In this document: piece by piece, positions 23,137 to 33,084 of the stretch
How the letters are laid out: every line of letters starts with the position of its first letter
Position numbering within the stretch: position 1 is the first letter of the stretch
Source of the DNA: Mnemiopsis leidyi
Taxonomy: Eukaryota; Ctenophora; Tentaculata; Lobata; Bolinopsidae
Length of the DNA: 53,811 nucleotides
Direction of reading: 5' to 3'
Assembly: GCA_000226015.1 (NCBI GenBank)
Contig: JH154563.1
Span: 8,031-61,841, forward strand
Made by a program: the position numbers and the translations under genes
Notes under the pieces: model-generated
Seen by the model: only the letters and a program-made list of their open reading frames with translations
Told to the model about the DNA's origin: nothing
Database searches by the model: none

Positions 23137-24484
23137 TATGCTTAAATTCTCTTTTAAATGGCATATAAATTAGAAAATCTCAACTTCAAATGATATTACG
23201 TGTTGCTCGTATTGGACTGTATCATTAAACAGTGTCCACTCTCCTAATTATCTTTATTTGAAGCAATGGACGTCAGAATTTTCGGGAGGAGTCAACACTT
23301 TTTTTCATCATGTGACAGCTATCGACCAATAAAAAGCTAGATATGACCAATCTAATTCTAGAAACGCTGTCATTTGGTGAAGAAAATTACCAACTCCTCC
23401 CATGAATTCTGACATCTATTGCTTATTAATGATTTTTCATAGGGGCGCTCTATTTGTATTAATCCGACTTTTACACTGTTTTGATGGTCTAAAATTGGTG
23501 TTCAGTGACTATGATACTTAAATAACTAAAAAGTCATGATTTGACTTCTTAAGTGTGTTCAACTTAGTTGTTATTCAATTTAAGAAACACCTTTAAAGAT
23601 AAAACTGTGATCGTGCAATTGACATTTGTTTTCCCTGACCTTTTATTACCTAGTTAAATTTTCTATTCAATCATGCAATTTTAAAGGAGCTATGTGCTGG
23701 TATTAATAAATTAATGCATTTGATCAGATTACTTTGCACTTGTCGAAAGGTAATCGTTTATGTTGTATCTTAATGGGCAAAAAAACTTAACTTCAAGATC
23801 ACGTGATCCAAACACAATGTCCAATGAGCGTTCATTCAAAAAATGAACATGATTTTGGCTATTTAAGGCATTCCCAACTACCATACTAACTGTTTCCCGC
23901 TAAGATTCCGAAATCTCGTTATCACAACTTGAGCTATAAGTCCAATTGTAGGAAAAACAAACATTTTCTCCCTGTAAATCTAGAAGTCAAGGTTGTCATC
24001 ACTATGACAGCGATATAAGTAAGCAAGACTAAAGATTATACCTTTTTAATTTGTAGTTGGTAATAATTGGACAAGGTTGCTCTTTGGAGGGAAGAGTCCG
24101 GTAGAGTCTCCACATTTGATAAAACCCCCCAATATAATTATCCTCTATCCATGGGTATGATGTATCATATTATATAAATCATTATAGAATATATTCATTA
24201 TTCAAGGTGCTTCTATAAGGTGCTCTAAAGGATATACCAATAAAATCAACTACGAATTGTAAATATAGGTCACTCTGTAAAAGGTGCTATCAAACAAATG
24301 AAATCGGGCAAACATGTTCTAAAAGAAGTTAATGGCCATGTTTACACCATGGTTTAATTTTTAAAGTTGCTAACTTGATTTGATTATTTTATCCAAGATA
24401 TTTAACATCTTTCAAGTACATGATCTGGTTAACAGCATCTAAAAAACTAAATTAATTTTAGGTGATTTTCAGACCTTGAAAGTT
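23137..24484. other. Intergenic, 1.35 kb
   Basis: It holds the best copy of MITE family 1 (23261-23424). The remainder is A+T-rich. The acceptor-like GATTTTCAG ends 12 bases before the next ATG. Confidence 0.5.
23261..23424. mobile_element. MITE family 1, complete copy (164 bp)
   Basis: The terminal inverted repeats are about 33 bp. AAGCAATGGACGTCAGAATT starts the left end, and the reverse complement of the right end begins AAGCAATAGATGTCAGAATT. Both continue to GGGAGGAGT. Inside is GTGACAGCTATCGACCAATA. Related copies lie at 19551 and 44644. It has no coding capacity. Confidence 0.8.
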
Positions 24485-25984
24485 ATGAATAAACGACACA
24501 AGAAAGTGATGAGAGATCATTCTTCTGCTGTCGCATATCAGAGTAAACGAACAAGTTTCAAGTATGGAGACAGTAGCTATGTAGAAGATGCAACTGGTGA
24601 TGGTTCTTCTGATAATCGTTACACAAGTTCCAACAAAAAATCGATCTCTCTTTGTCACAGCAATTTTTCGCAAGTGAGGCATGTGGCTGATGTACCTCAC
24701 CATTTTCCTCGGCAGCAAAATGGTGTATACAAAACACACGACTCAAAATTAAGCAGTATACCTTCTAACCGCAACATAAAGCACACAGAGCTTGCTGATA
24801 TTTCCTACCTGCCACCACGTTTTAAAAGTAGATCTAGAAGTCCTATGAAGTTTAGATCATCAGACAATCTCGATCATATCAGAACTGTCAGATCTCGTTC
24901 CCGCAGTTCTAACTCATCCCTCTCCAGATCATCTAGCCCAGAGTCTTATGGTCATCAAAGATCTCCCTCTCCAGAATTGTCAAACTTGCTGCACAAGTAT
25001 TCTGACTTGAAAAAGAATAAAGAACCTGGTGTGGCTGGTGTTTTAAAATCTGTTATTGCCAGTGTACTTAGTGCTCCCGATGTTAAATCAATTATATCAT
25101 CCATTCCTGCTGGGAGCAGTCGTGATGACCTTCTAAAAAAGTTAATTGAGGACCAGCTTTCACAGTCTTTGGCCAAAAATCCAGCTTTATTGAAGGAGAT
25201 ATCCATGGAAAGCTATAACGGAGGTTCATTAGATAAAACGATGGCGGCTTCAGGTCAAAAAGAAGTTAAAAGTAATTTAGGAAATCGAGATATTGACCCT
25301 ATATATTCAATCCAACCGTCTGCTGATAAATCTCCATCAACCCTTAAATTTGTTCCTTTACTATCTTTACCTGAGCAGCCGACTTTATCACCACTTGGCT
25401 CATACATCAAGAATCTGTTTTTAAAGAACAACATTAAATACTGTGATGAGGACTGTACTCCAGAGAAAGATATCATGCTGCTTATTGACTACCAGGCCAA
25501 GTACTTTGTTAGTGATGGCCAAAAGCGAATTTTACCCCACATCAGAAAGAAAGTCGGTGTAGATCTTGATCTTTATTGTAAAATTTGCAGACGAGAATTT
25601 TTGACATCAGACGAAAAGGGCTCTCATGAGAAATCCTACCTTCATCTTATGATAACTGGAGACTGGTGGTCCACACATGCTCCTCCCCCTAAATACCTGC
25701 CAATGTACATCAACAATGTCAGATGTGAAAAGATTTTTATATGGTGTATCATTTGCTTTGAAAAGCATGGGGTGGGCAATAATGAGCAATTATTTCAGCA
25801 TTTAAAAAGTTCTCATCATCAATTTAACATGTACTGTTGGAATGAGTGTTATAATGTCTGGCCCTTACACGAATGGTGTCTGTGGAGGGATGTAGCTTCA
25901 ATTAAGAATTTGTTACCAACTTCAACTGTCAATGGCTTCGATTGGCCAAAGCACATAGAGTTGTGCGTCATGGCTGATCAGTAA
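24485..25984 (+). CDS. RS-rich protein with the shared two-finger C-terminal module (499 aa)
   Basis: This is a single exon; the start ATG lies 12 bases after an acceptor-like TTTTCAG. The N-terminus is basic, followed by short RS tracts (SRSRSPMKFRSS, RSRSRSSNSSLSRSSS). A helical motif, VLKSVIASVLSAPDVKSI, lies near residue 183. The C-terminal module starts near residue 363: finger 1 CKICRREFLTSDEKGSHEKS, then a GDWW-PPPKYLP link, finger 2 WCIICFEKHGVGNNEQLFQH, and a tail PLHEWCLWRDVASIKNLL. The gene at 28870 carries the same order (GDWW, FCILC, PLYDWCMWDELS), and 35810 a more diverged version. The fold and target are unknown; a nucleic-acid-binding role is inferred from the fingers and RS context. 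Confidence 0.85.
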   Translation: MNKRHKKVMRDHSSAVAYQSKRTSFKYGDSSYVEDATGDGSSDNRYTSSNKKSISLCHSNFSQVRHVADVPHHFPRQQNGVYKTHDSKLSSIPSNRNIKHTELADISYLPPRFKSRSRSPMKFRSSDNLDHIRTVRSRSRSSNSSLSRSSSPESYGHQRSPSPELSNLLHKYSDLKKNKEPGVAGVLKSVIASVLSAPDVKSIISSIPAGSSRDDLLKKLIEDQLSQSLAKNPALLKEISMESYNGGSLDKTMAASGQKEVKSNLGNRDIDPIYSIQPSADKSPSTLKFVPLLSLPEQPTLSPLGSYIKNLFLKNNIKYCDEDCTPEKDIMLLIDYQAKYFVSDGQKRILPHIRKKVGVDLDLYCKICRREFLTSDEKGSHEKSYLHLMITGDWWSTHAPPPKYLPMYINNVRCEKIFIWCIICFEKHGVGNNEQLFQHLKSSHHQFNMYCWNECYNVWPLHEWCLWRDVASIKNLLPTSTVNGFDWPKHIELCVMADQ

Positions 25985-26144
25985 CAGAGTGAAAAGTTTC
26001 AATTTATGATTGTTGATAATTACATTACAATTAATTCGAGGTTTTAGGGTTGCCTTTCTGGCAAAAGTTATGTAGCTTGTTTTAATGTTATGTAACTTGT
26101 TTCTTTTTTATGTAAAATTGCCTTGCTAATCATTCACACTTTTT

Positions 26145-26158
26145 AATAAAAATTTATT
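26145..26158. promoter_or_regulatory. Back-to-back polyadenylation signals on both strands
   Basis: AATAAA lies at 26145-26150 on the + strand, 161 bp after the stop of the 24485 gene. TTTATT at 26153-26158 is AATAAA on the minus strand, about 185 bp after the stop of the small minus-strand ORF. Confidence 0.5.
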
Positions 26159-26343
26159 AAATGATGAATAGATAGGTTGGTAAAATAATTTCGCTTTCAA
26201 CTATTGTAATGTTGATTGCTAGTATGCCTATTTGTTTTGCATTAAGTGATTTGAAAGTTGTCCACCAATATTTCCCTTTTTTGCTTTAGTCCGATTTTCA
26301 GTTGCAAAAAGCAAAGCTGTGCAAATTTTATGATTAATTGAGG

Positions 26344-26562
26344 TTAGGGACTGTTACCATCAGATTCGCCTTCAAATTCAACATTGAAATGAGAGTCTAA
26401 CTTTTCATCTGGCTCAACATAGACTATTTTCATTCCTGGACCATATGGGGTTAATAAGGGCCAGAATGGAGGTTCAATAATGTTTTTAAAATTCAAAACA
26501 TCAGTGATCAAATTTGCCGTCAAATGCTGTTCTAACTTATTTTCTAGCTCAAAGTTAGACAT
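26344..26562 (-). CDS. Possible small protein (72 aa), unrecognised
   Basis: An ATG-initiated frame begins MSNFELENKLEQHLTANLIT and ends FEGESDGNSP. Its composition looks protein-like: an amphipathic helix, then the hydrophobic IIEPPFWPLLTPYGPGMKIV, then an acidic tail. A minus-strand AATAAA lies at a sensible distance after the stop. It does not overlap any + strand gene, so it is not a shadow frame. It would be divergent from the gene at 26903 with a shared 340-bp upstream region. No family is recognised. It is the only minus-strand candidate in the window. Confidence 0.45.
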   Translation of the reverse strand: MSNFELENKLEQHLTANLITDVLNFKNIIEPPFWPLLTPYGPGMKIVYVEPDEKLDSHFNVEFEGESDGNSP

Positions 26563-26902
26563 TTTTTATACTGAGGATCTTAATGTCGCTATTTCTTTCC
26601 GTTCGGGCATAAGTTGAATGAGTTCCACACTTCAAGTGGTCAATATATTGGGGTGGCAACTTTTTCCTTTTCTGAAAAATGTTAAAAATTGAGGTTTGGC
26701 TGTCTGGTATCTTTTCTGAGGTGATTGCCAGCACCCTAATGTAGAATCGGTTTCAAAATGCTACTTAAGATATTAGCTATGCCCACTACCTATTAATATT
26801 TACACTGCTGACTGCACTGTATTACCGCTTAGTATTTTGATAATGTAATTAAAATTAGCATCCTTCAGCAGAGCAACGAATCTGGCTGGAGGTCCTAGTA
26901 AG

Positions 26903-27790
26903 ATGTCAACTATGCTCACGGAAGGGAGAAATTCTGATGAATCTATGGATGAAGACGATATAGAATGGAGTGAGGAGGAAGGACATTCAGACGACAATGA
27001 GTCTGATTCTCCTGATGAGGAAGATAGGGATGAAGCAGAAGAAAATCTAGGCTGCCCTGTGATTGAAGAGATTATTCAAATTTCTGATCCTTATGACCAA
27101 TTTAACGAGCTACCTTTACAGGCTGGTACTTCTTCTCCCCAACCTGATAAACCCAAATCAGTAGCTTTCTATCTCGAACATCTCAGTAATCCACATATTC
27201 CATGGGAAGAAAAATTGGGATACAAGCAGTGCATTCATGAAGTACCTCACCTCTATAAAGCCTTCAAAGAAACAATAAAAAATCAGGAGTCACCGGTAAA
27301 GCTGATAAAGTACAAAAGAAAAATCATGGATTGTAACAAAAAGCGCTTTTTCAACATGGAAGCTCCAGTTCTTCATACTATTCTTACTGTTTTCAGCTTT
27401 ATCACTAATTCAGATTTAAAGAATAAGATTGTTGCATGGCTGATGCTTCCCCAAAACTCTAAAAAACTTGTCCATATATTTAAAACTGTGTTGAGTTCCA
27501 GAAATCTATGGAAGCATATTATAAACAAATCTCGCAAACAATTTCTTAAAAATCTAATTATTCCTAAATCAAGTACTCAAGATGTGCTGGCTTTTCCAGT
27601 AGTGCCTGTTAAGAAACAGAAAATTGTTCGTGATTTTGTAGTTCATGAAAGGTGTCCTTTTTATCACAACAATAAGCTGTGTAGATACAAAATCCATGGT
27701 ATACAGTCTAAGGTTAGGGATATTTTACAAAAATATGAAATACCAGTTAAAACACCTGTTTGTGGTTCAAAAAAAGATATATTTTCCTGA
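26903..27790 (+). CDS. Unrecognised protein with an acidic N-terminus (295 aa)
   Basis: This is a single exon with the ATG four bases after CCTAG. Residues 7-55 are highly acidic (DESMDEDDIEWSEEEGHSDD). The rest is basic and likely helical (AFYLEHLSNPHIPWEEKLGY, KRFFNMEAPVLHTILTVFSF), with a Cys/His cluster near residue 250 (CPFYHNNKLCRYKIH). There is no RS tract and no standard C2H2 finger, so it is not a clear member of the surrounding family. An AATAAA at 27954 follows the stop by 164 bp. Function unknown. Confidence 0.75.
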   Translation: MSTMLTEGRNSDESMDEDDIEWSEEEGHSDDNESDSPDEEDRDEAEENLGCPVIEEIIQISDPYDQFNELPLQAGTSSPQPDKPKSVAFYLEHLSNPHIPWEEKLGYKQCIHEVPHLYKAFKETIKNQESPVKLIKYKRKIMDCNKKRFFNMEAPVLHTILTVFSFITNSDLKNKIVAWLMLPQNSKKLVHIFKTVLSSRNLWKHIINKSRKQFLKNLIIPKSSTQDVLAFPVVPVKKQKIVRDFVVHERCPFYHNNKLCRYKIHGIQSKVRDILQKYEIPVKTPVCGSKKDIFS

Positions 27791-27953
27791 AGAGTACACT
27801 TCAGAATCAGCTGCATCTGATCATAAAGCAAAAGTAAATAGCAAGCACACAAGATAATGAAACTGTAATTAAGCTGTAGCAGTAATATTAGCAGCACCTT
27901 TTTCGGATATTCATATCAAGCAGCCTAACCAGTTCCTTTCAAAGATCAAGTGG

Positions 27954-27959
27954 AATAAA
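27954..27959 (+). promoter_or_regulatory. Polyadenylation signal AATAAA
   Basis: It is the first AATAAA after the stop of the 26903 gene. Confidence 0.45.
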
Positions 27960-28398
27960 TTTAGGGTTTTTGAGTAAAATTAGGGGTTTATGAGTTTCTT
28001 TGACCCGCACATTTATAATTAAATTACACTAATTGAAATAACGTTTATCATTAAAGTTTTTATTCCAGGTCATTGTTGGTTTCTTATAGATCAATATGAT
28101 TTATTTCAAAGGTTTGATTTATTTGATTAATTCATTCTCACTTGGATTTGTCTCGTGACTTCATCGAGCCATATCCTTTACTTTATCTTATGGTTTTAAT
28201 CAGAGTGCTTTAGAGCTTCATTTTAAACCAAAATGTAAAATATTCGTGTTTGCAACTTTTTTGCCATATGGTAAGATTTCGTTATTTGTGCTTGACAAAT
28301 AAAAGGATACCTAACTCATTTTCTATCTTAAAAAAGTTAAAAAGGGGCATATCTTATAAAATAGTTTAATTGGAATATTGTAGAACATTCCGAGGTTC

Positions 28399-28577
28399 CC
28401 GTCGTCCTGCCCCAGAACATCGTGCCCCAAAACATTTTTTCCTGCATATTTGGCCCCAGCGACCCAAACCCTAACCCTAACCCTTACGAAGTTGTCTTTT
28501 GTGAAGCAGGGCGTCATTGGGGCTAAATCTCTGGGTTAAAGTGCTCTGGGGCACAATGTTCTGGGGCAGGATGTCGG
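28399..28577. mobile_element. Palindromic MITE with telomere-like core
   Basis: Left arm CGTCCTGCCCCAGAACATCG mirrors the right arm GTTCTGGGGCAGGATGTCGG, each extending through a TGGGGCAC block. The interior carries AACCCTAACCCTAACCC, three units of the TTAGGG telomere repeat read on the other strand. Confidence 0.7.
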
Positions 28578-28869
28578 ACACCCATTTCGATGGTTAGGCT
28601 ACTGAGCTGAAAATATTTAGATTTACTGCTTTAAAATTGAAGGGGCCCCAACTCAGCAAAGTAATAATCCTATTAATTGTAGCAGAATCTGAAATTAATT
28701 GTAATAACTTAAATGTATGAGGCCTTTCAGGCCTTTCTGCTTATTTGGCATCTAGTGTTAATGTAAATAGCAATTGAGGTCTTAAAAGAGACTTAGTCAA
28801 TCTCTATCCATATTTTACTTCTAATTTGTAGTTAAATTATAAGAATCCATAATTATCTTACTTTCAGCC

Positions 28870-30795
28870 ATGCCATTAAACTCTTATGACAACAACGCTG
28901 ATAGTTTCTTGTACGACTGTGACGAAGTTCCTTTTGACGAAATTCCTCCTGAACCAGGTAGAGAAATCAAAGACACTGGCTTCGGTGCTCTAGTTATCCG
29001 TGTCCAAAAAGATAGTAACGAGGAAACTGATGGATATCTCTCAGATAATAATAACCAATCGTCAGATTTAAGGTATGTTGGCCCTCTCATGCGAACAATT
29101 CATCAATCGAGTGAGCGAATTGTGCATGAACCAGACCTTGCTAGGGATAACCATTATGATTCATATGAAACAAGTAGAAAACGTCGCAATGTGTCCTCTG
29201 ACAATCAAAGAGCTAACTATTGCAGAGAAGTAAGAAGGGTTAGACCTTTATCAGCAGATGAAGGATATCATGAGACTAGTCCTTTTATAAATAATCCAAG
29301 AAAACACCACACTGCACCACCTAGCTATTATGATAGATGTGATAAAGACAAAAGAAACATCCAAGGAAGCCATCGAATGTTTTCCACCAATAGTTATCCA
29401 ATTCAGGATGACCGAAGGCGGCATCAGAATATACAACTCGATTCTAAAGGCCATGGAAGGAATACATTTGATTCAAGGCCCCAGAGTTCTTCTACTCCAC
29501 CCAATCTAGAAGGAAGGAGAAATCAGGCAGTTGGTTCGCATGAGTTGGTTTTTGTTAATGAAAGAAAATATCAACATTCTCCAGATAAAAGTGATCCTCA
29601 TTGTTCCTCTTCGCAATCCAGTTTGATAAGTAATAAAAAGCCCTTTTTGCTAAACACTCAAGCTAAGTCAATTTCAGTTTCCAAGCCTTCTTCTAGGCCT
29701 GCAATGGAGAGACTGGGGCCTCCAACAAACACCAGTAAGTCTGTCCCTGCAAGACAGCCACAAACTAAACCGATAGTTTCAAGACCTACTAACAAGAAGC
29801 CAACCAATTTCATCAAACGTAACATATCTTCATCTTCAGCGACAAAAAATAAACATGCTGTATCTCGTCAAACAACAATCGGACTGAAAGGCGGACAACA
29901 AACTTCATCAGCGAAACAAGGTCCTCAAATAAAAAAGGTGACAAAGCACAATCCAATCTCCAAAGCTAAACAAAAGGCGGCTCCAATGAAGTCAAATCTT
30001 CAAAAAAACATAGCACTTCTTACGCATTCAGGTAACAAAAATGCTTGTTCAAAGACTGCAATTTTAAGCCCAACAACCAGTTCCAGTAACACCAGCAATG
30101 CCATTGCTGATTTGATTAATGGGATATTATCCGAACCAGATGTAAAAGAAATGATAACTAGTATTGCAAAACAGTCTGTTCCTGTCTCTTCTGATGGAGC
30201 AGCTGGCAATCAGGAAAGTTCACCTAGCATTTCCAATTCAATAGAAAATGATCTTGATGCTGATGTTGAGAGGACACTCGACAGAGCAAATCAACTGTTG
30301 AACGATAACTTTAAAGGAATTGATGCAACTGAGTTTAAAACTAACAGGCAGATTCCATCGCCGAAGTTTAAGCATGTTAAAATCAGCCAATATTGTAAGG
30401 AATGCCGACTAGAATTCCCAACCACCATAATGAGAGACCTTCACTACAAAACAGAAATGCATTGTTTTGTAAATGGGGACTGGTGGAAATTTAATCCTAA
30501 GCCACCACATAAAATCCCAAAGAGTAAGTTTCCCATCAGCGTATTCTGTATTCTCTGCTGGGATATTGTGAGAGCTCAGACCTATGATGCTCTGAGTTCT
30601 CATGTTACAAGCAAACGGCACAAGACAAACAAGCATAAGTTTCTTGAGATATTCGGGCGTGTACCTCTTTATGACTGGTGCATGTGGGATGAACTTTCAT
30701 TGAACTTCAGAAACAGTTTTGTTCCAGTTCCATCCCAACTCCGAAATGTTATGCATCCAGAATATTTCTACGATCAAAGAGTTTACAAAAAGTAG
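28870..30795 (+). CDS. Disordered protein with the shared two-finger C-terminal module (641 aa)
   Basis: This is a single exon; the ATG is two bases after ATCTTACTTTCAG. The N-terminus is acidic (CDEVPFDEIPPEPG). A long Ser/Lys/Arg-rich disordered middle follows. The helical motif IADLINGILSEPDVKEMI sits near residue 410 and is closely similar to that of the 24485 gene. The C-terminal module starts near residue 507: CKECRLEFPTTIMRDLHYKT, GDWWKFNPKPPHKIP, FCILCWDIVRAQTYDALSSH, then PLYDWCMWDELSLNF. The match to the 24485 gene covers both fingers, the GDWW link and the WCxW tail in order, so they are paralogues. An AATAAA at 31434 may end its transcript. Biochemical role unknown. Confidence 0.87.
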   Translation: MPLNSYDNNADSFLYDCDEVPFDEIPPEPGREIKDTGFGALVIRVQKDSNEETDGYLSDNNNQSSDLRYVGPLMRTIHQSSERIVHEPDLARDNHYDSYETSRKRRNVSSDNQRANYCREVRRVRPLSADEGYHETSPFINNPRKHHTAPPSYYDRCDKDKRNIQGSHRMFSTNSYPIQDDRRRHQNIQLDSKGHGRNTFDSRPQSSSTPPNLEGRRNQAVGSHELVFVNERKYQHSPDKSDPHCSSSQSSLISNKKPFLLNTQAKSISVSKPSSRPAMERLGPPTNTSKSVPARQPQTKPIVSRPTNKKPTNFIKRNISSSSATKNKHAVSRQTTIGLKGGQQTSSAKQGPQIKKVTKHNPISKAKQKAAPMKSNLQKNIALLTHSGNKNACSKTAILSPTTSSSNTSNAIADLINGILSEPDVKEMITSIAKQSVPVSSDGAAGNQESSPSISNSIENDLDADVERTLDRANQLLNDNFKGIDATEFKTNRQIPSPKFKHVKISQYCKECRLEFPTTIMRDLHYKTEMHCFVNGDWWKFNPKPPHKIPKSKFPISVFCILCWDIVRAQTYDALSSHVTSKRHKTNKHKFLEIFGRVPLYDWCMWDELSLNFRNSFVPVPSQLRNVMHPEYFYDQRVYKK

Positions 30796-31579
30796 GTGTC
30801 TTACTTCCTTTAATATTGGTAGGTTGGTAAGTTAATTCAAGACATTTTGGACTAGATTCTTTTAATCGAGGATTATAAAGGTATAAGGGTTTAATCATTT
30901 ACTAGGGTGATGTCATTCATATTCTCAAATGCAATTGTGATTTTTGGTTCGTTAAAATTTCGTCTTTCGACGATCATGGTTAGTGGTAGTGATATTCACT
31001 GTTACTCGCAAAGATGTTCTGCTAAGTTTCTGCCAGGTATATGCCATATGGATTTTAATGTTTTTATTAAAACACGAAAATTTAACATATATTAATTTAT
31101 TTGATACAGTAGCAGAGTAATGTTATATTTTTAGATTTTTTGTACTTCAAATTTTTCAAGAGACATATTAACCAATCATAATATCGAATGCTTTTGTTTG
31201 AATGACTCATCTTCAATCGGTTCTATATGTGGTTAGGTATTGATTTTGGTTCCAAGTATTTCTGTACAACTCTCATCTACTCTATAATTGTATCGTGTGC
31301 TTTGCTTTGATGTTGATAATGTTCTAATTCCAATTCATTAAACCATGTACATCCACGTTGTCGTTATTTGAGATTCAGAATTAAAAAATACTTCATCTAA
31401 CAATTATTCAACATGCCTTTAAAAACTCCTGCAAATAAATACTATATAGACAGCAACTTAATTTTTCTTAACCTGCGTGGCATATAAGTAATCGAGTACT
31501 CAAGGCAAAGGCTTGCCATTCAACTTTAAACTTAACTTGACTCACATTGTCTACTGCTTCTTTTTAGGAAGATTAAAGC
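30796..31579. other. 3' UTR and intergenic, 784 bp
   Basis: A+T-rich sequence with a possible polyadenylation signal at 31434-31439. It ends in the acceptor-like CTTCTTTTTAG, 12 bases before the next ATG. The short frame at 30907 has no support. Confidence 0.45.
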
Positions 31580-32080
31580 ATGCAGATGGCTATGTCACAC
31601 GGTAAAAGAATCGTCACCTATCTCAACAAAAAGAAGCGAGACATAAGTTATGCTGTGATCGGTGCAAGTTTGGGTGCATACTTCATCACAAGTCGAGTAG
31701 TAACAACTGCTGTCGTTGCAGGACAGAGCATGACCCCAACCTTCAACAAAAACTCCACTAAGTCACGTGTTCTTGTTGATCTTATGACTCCCGTTACGAA
31801 GGTGAAAGAAAACGACATAGTCCTTGCACACGATCCCGAGGAATCAGATCAGTACATTGTTAAGCGAGTAACTGCTTTAGCAGGGCAGTTTGTTGATGTG
31901 GATGAAGATTGTGTGGGAGCGTATGTTCAGAAGTATGCATACCAGGGCAAATTGACTGTTCCCACTGGGTACTGTTGGGTTGAAGGTGATAATAAGTCTA
32001 AGTCCCACGATTCCAGAGAATTTGGTCCACTTCCTTTAGGTCTTATCAAGGGACGTGTTTTGTTTACTTTATGGAGTTAA
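31580..32080 (+). CDS. Mitochondrial inner membrane protease, catalytic subunit (IMMP1L/IMMP2L family)
   Basis: This is a 166-aa signal-peptidase-fold serine protease of the inner mitochondrial membrane; the family removes sorting signals from intermembrane-space proteins. The N-terminus is basic, followed by one membrane segment (YAVIGASLGAYFITS, about residues 24-46). The catalytic Ser50 lies in GQSMTPTF and the general-base Lys95 in YIVKRV. The family box VEGDN...SHDSREFGPLPLGLIKGR is complete. Length equals that of typical IMMP1L (about 166) and is near IMMP2L. The C-terminal DSR and GLIKGR favour IMMP1L, while the longer segment after Ser50 leans to IMMP2L, so I leave the subunit open. 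It is one exon, with TTTTTAG 12 bases before the ATG, lying inside the zinc-finger cluster with no evident functional tie. Confidence 0.88.
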   Translation: MQMAMSHGKRIVTYLNKKKRDISYAVIGASLGAYFITSRVVTTAVVAGQSMTPTFNKNSTKSRVLVDLMTPVTKVKENDIVLAHDPEESDQYIVKRVTALAGQFVDVDEDCVGAYVQKYAYQGKLTVPTGYCWVEGDNKSKSHDSREFGPLPLGLIKGRVLFTLWS

Positions 32081-33084
32081 GACACTAATTTTTTAAGGTC
32101 TTTATTTGGTAGGTTAACATATATTCATTAACAAGATACTGATTACCTGGCTTCCTACTAACTTACTGGAGGATACTTTTTCTTTTTAATTAAACCCTTA
32201 AATTGTGAATGTATCTTCGTGGTAGGTATGAATTTGTGACTCTCTGCCACTGTTCAAAAGGCTTACTAGATTTATTATTTCTGCACCAGAATTAAGGTAG
32301 AAATTTAGGAAAACTAAAAGATATTTAAATAACAAGCTGAATTTAATGGTGTTTCTAATCTCACGGTTACTGTTTTGTGGTAATTTATGTTAGTACATCA
32401 ATACTATGATCTTGTAATAGAGTTTAGATTGAATTGTTGAAAGTAATTTAAGTTATTTTTGTAATGATTACTTTTGCTGTTACATTAGTATACAGTATAC
32501 CCAAGTAGGAACGGTATTCGTGGGGAAGAGTCTCAAATTTTCAATGATAAAACACCTTATTTCTCAAAATTTACTGGGTCTGCCTTAGTTCTGGATAGTG
32601 AAATACTCTCAAATGGTCCAACGGACACAGTTTGACCTCCAAAAACAAAGGTAGAAACATTACATTAAGAGAAACGGGGTTTGAAATTTGAGACACCTCC
32701 CCACGAATACCGTTCCTAAGAATATCTATAATTAATTAGATAATATAACGTTCCTTTATAATACAAGGTGTTGCACGTGTCAGTGCACCCACACGTGCAT
32801 AAACACGTACACACAAAAAAAGCTTGTATACAAATTTTCCAACTACCCCAATTTAATGCCACATCATGGTTGTTGAGTGTTGACCGCCATCAATGCCTTT
32901 TTGCAACTTCTGGGTAAAAAGGCATAGACTATAGAGAAGGAGAAAATTACGATTAGGTACTTATTACATTTCGTGATAAGAAGTGAGAAAGAATTTTGTT
33001 GCTGTCTTTGTTTATTTGGCCATAATTTTAAATTAGAGTACAGTTCACGGTAACTATTTTGCTGTCTACAGTTTTTTCACTTAG
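32081..33084. other. Intergenic, 1.0 kb
   Basis: It contains the inverted-repeat element at 32506-32718. It ends in TTTTTTCACTTAG immediately before the next ATG. Confidence 0.5.
32506..32718. mobile_element. MITE family 2 (213 bp, about 36-bp inverted ends)
   Basis: TAGGAACGGTATTCGTGGGG, then GTCTCAAATTT, at the left is mirrored at the right by AAATTTGAGAC...CCCCACGAATACCGTTCCTA. The interior is non-coding. Target duplication is unclear. Confidence 0.85.

Larger units (their letters stand above)
25985..26902. other. Intergenic with paired polyadenylation sites and a possible small minus-strand gene
   Basis: It separates the + strand genes at 24485 and 26903. See the separate entries for the small ORF at 26344-26562 and the signals at 26145-26158. 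Confidence 0.5.
27791..28869. other. 3' UTR and intergenic, 1.1 kb
   Basis: It contains a polyadenylation signal at 27954-27959 and the palindromic element at 28399-28577. The sequence ends in a CTTTCAG acceptor two bases before the next ATG. Confidence 0.5.
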
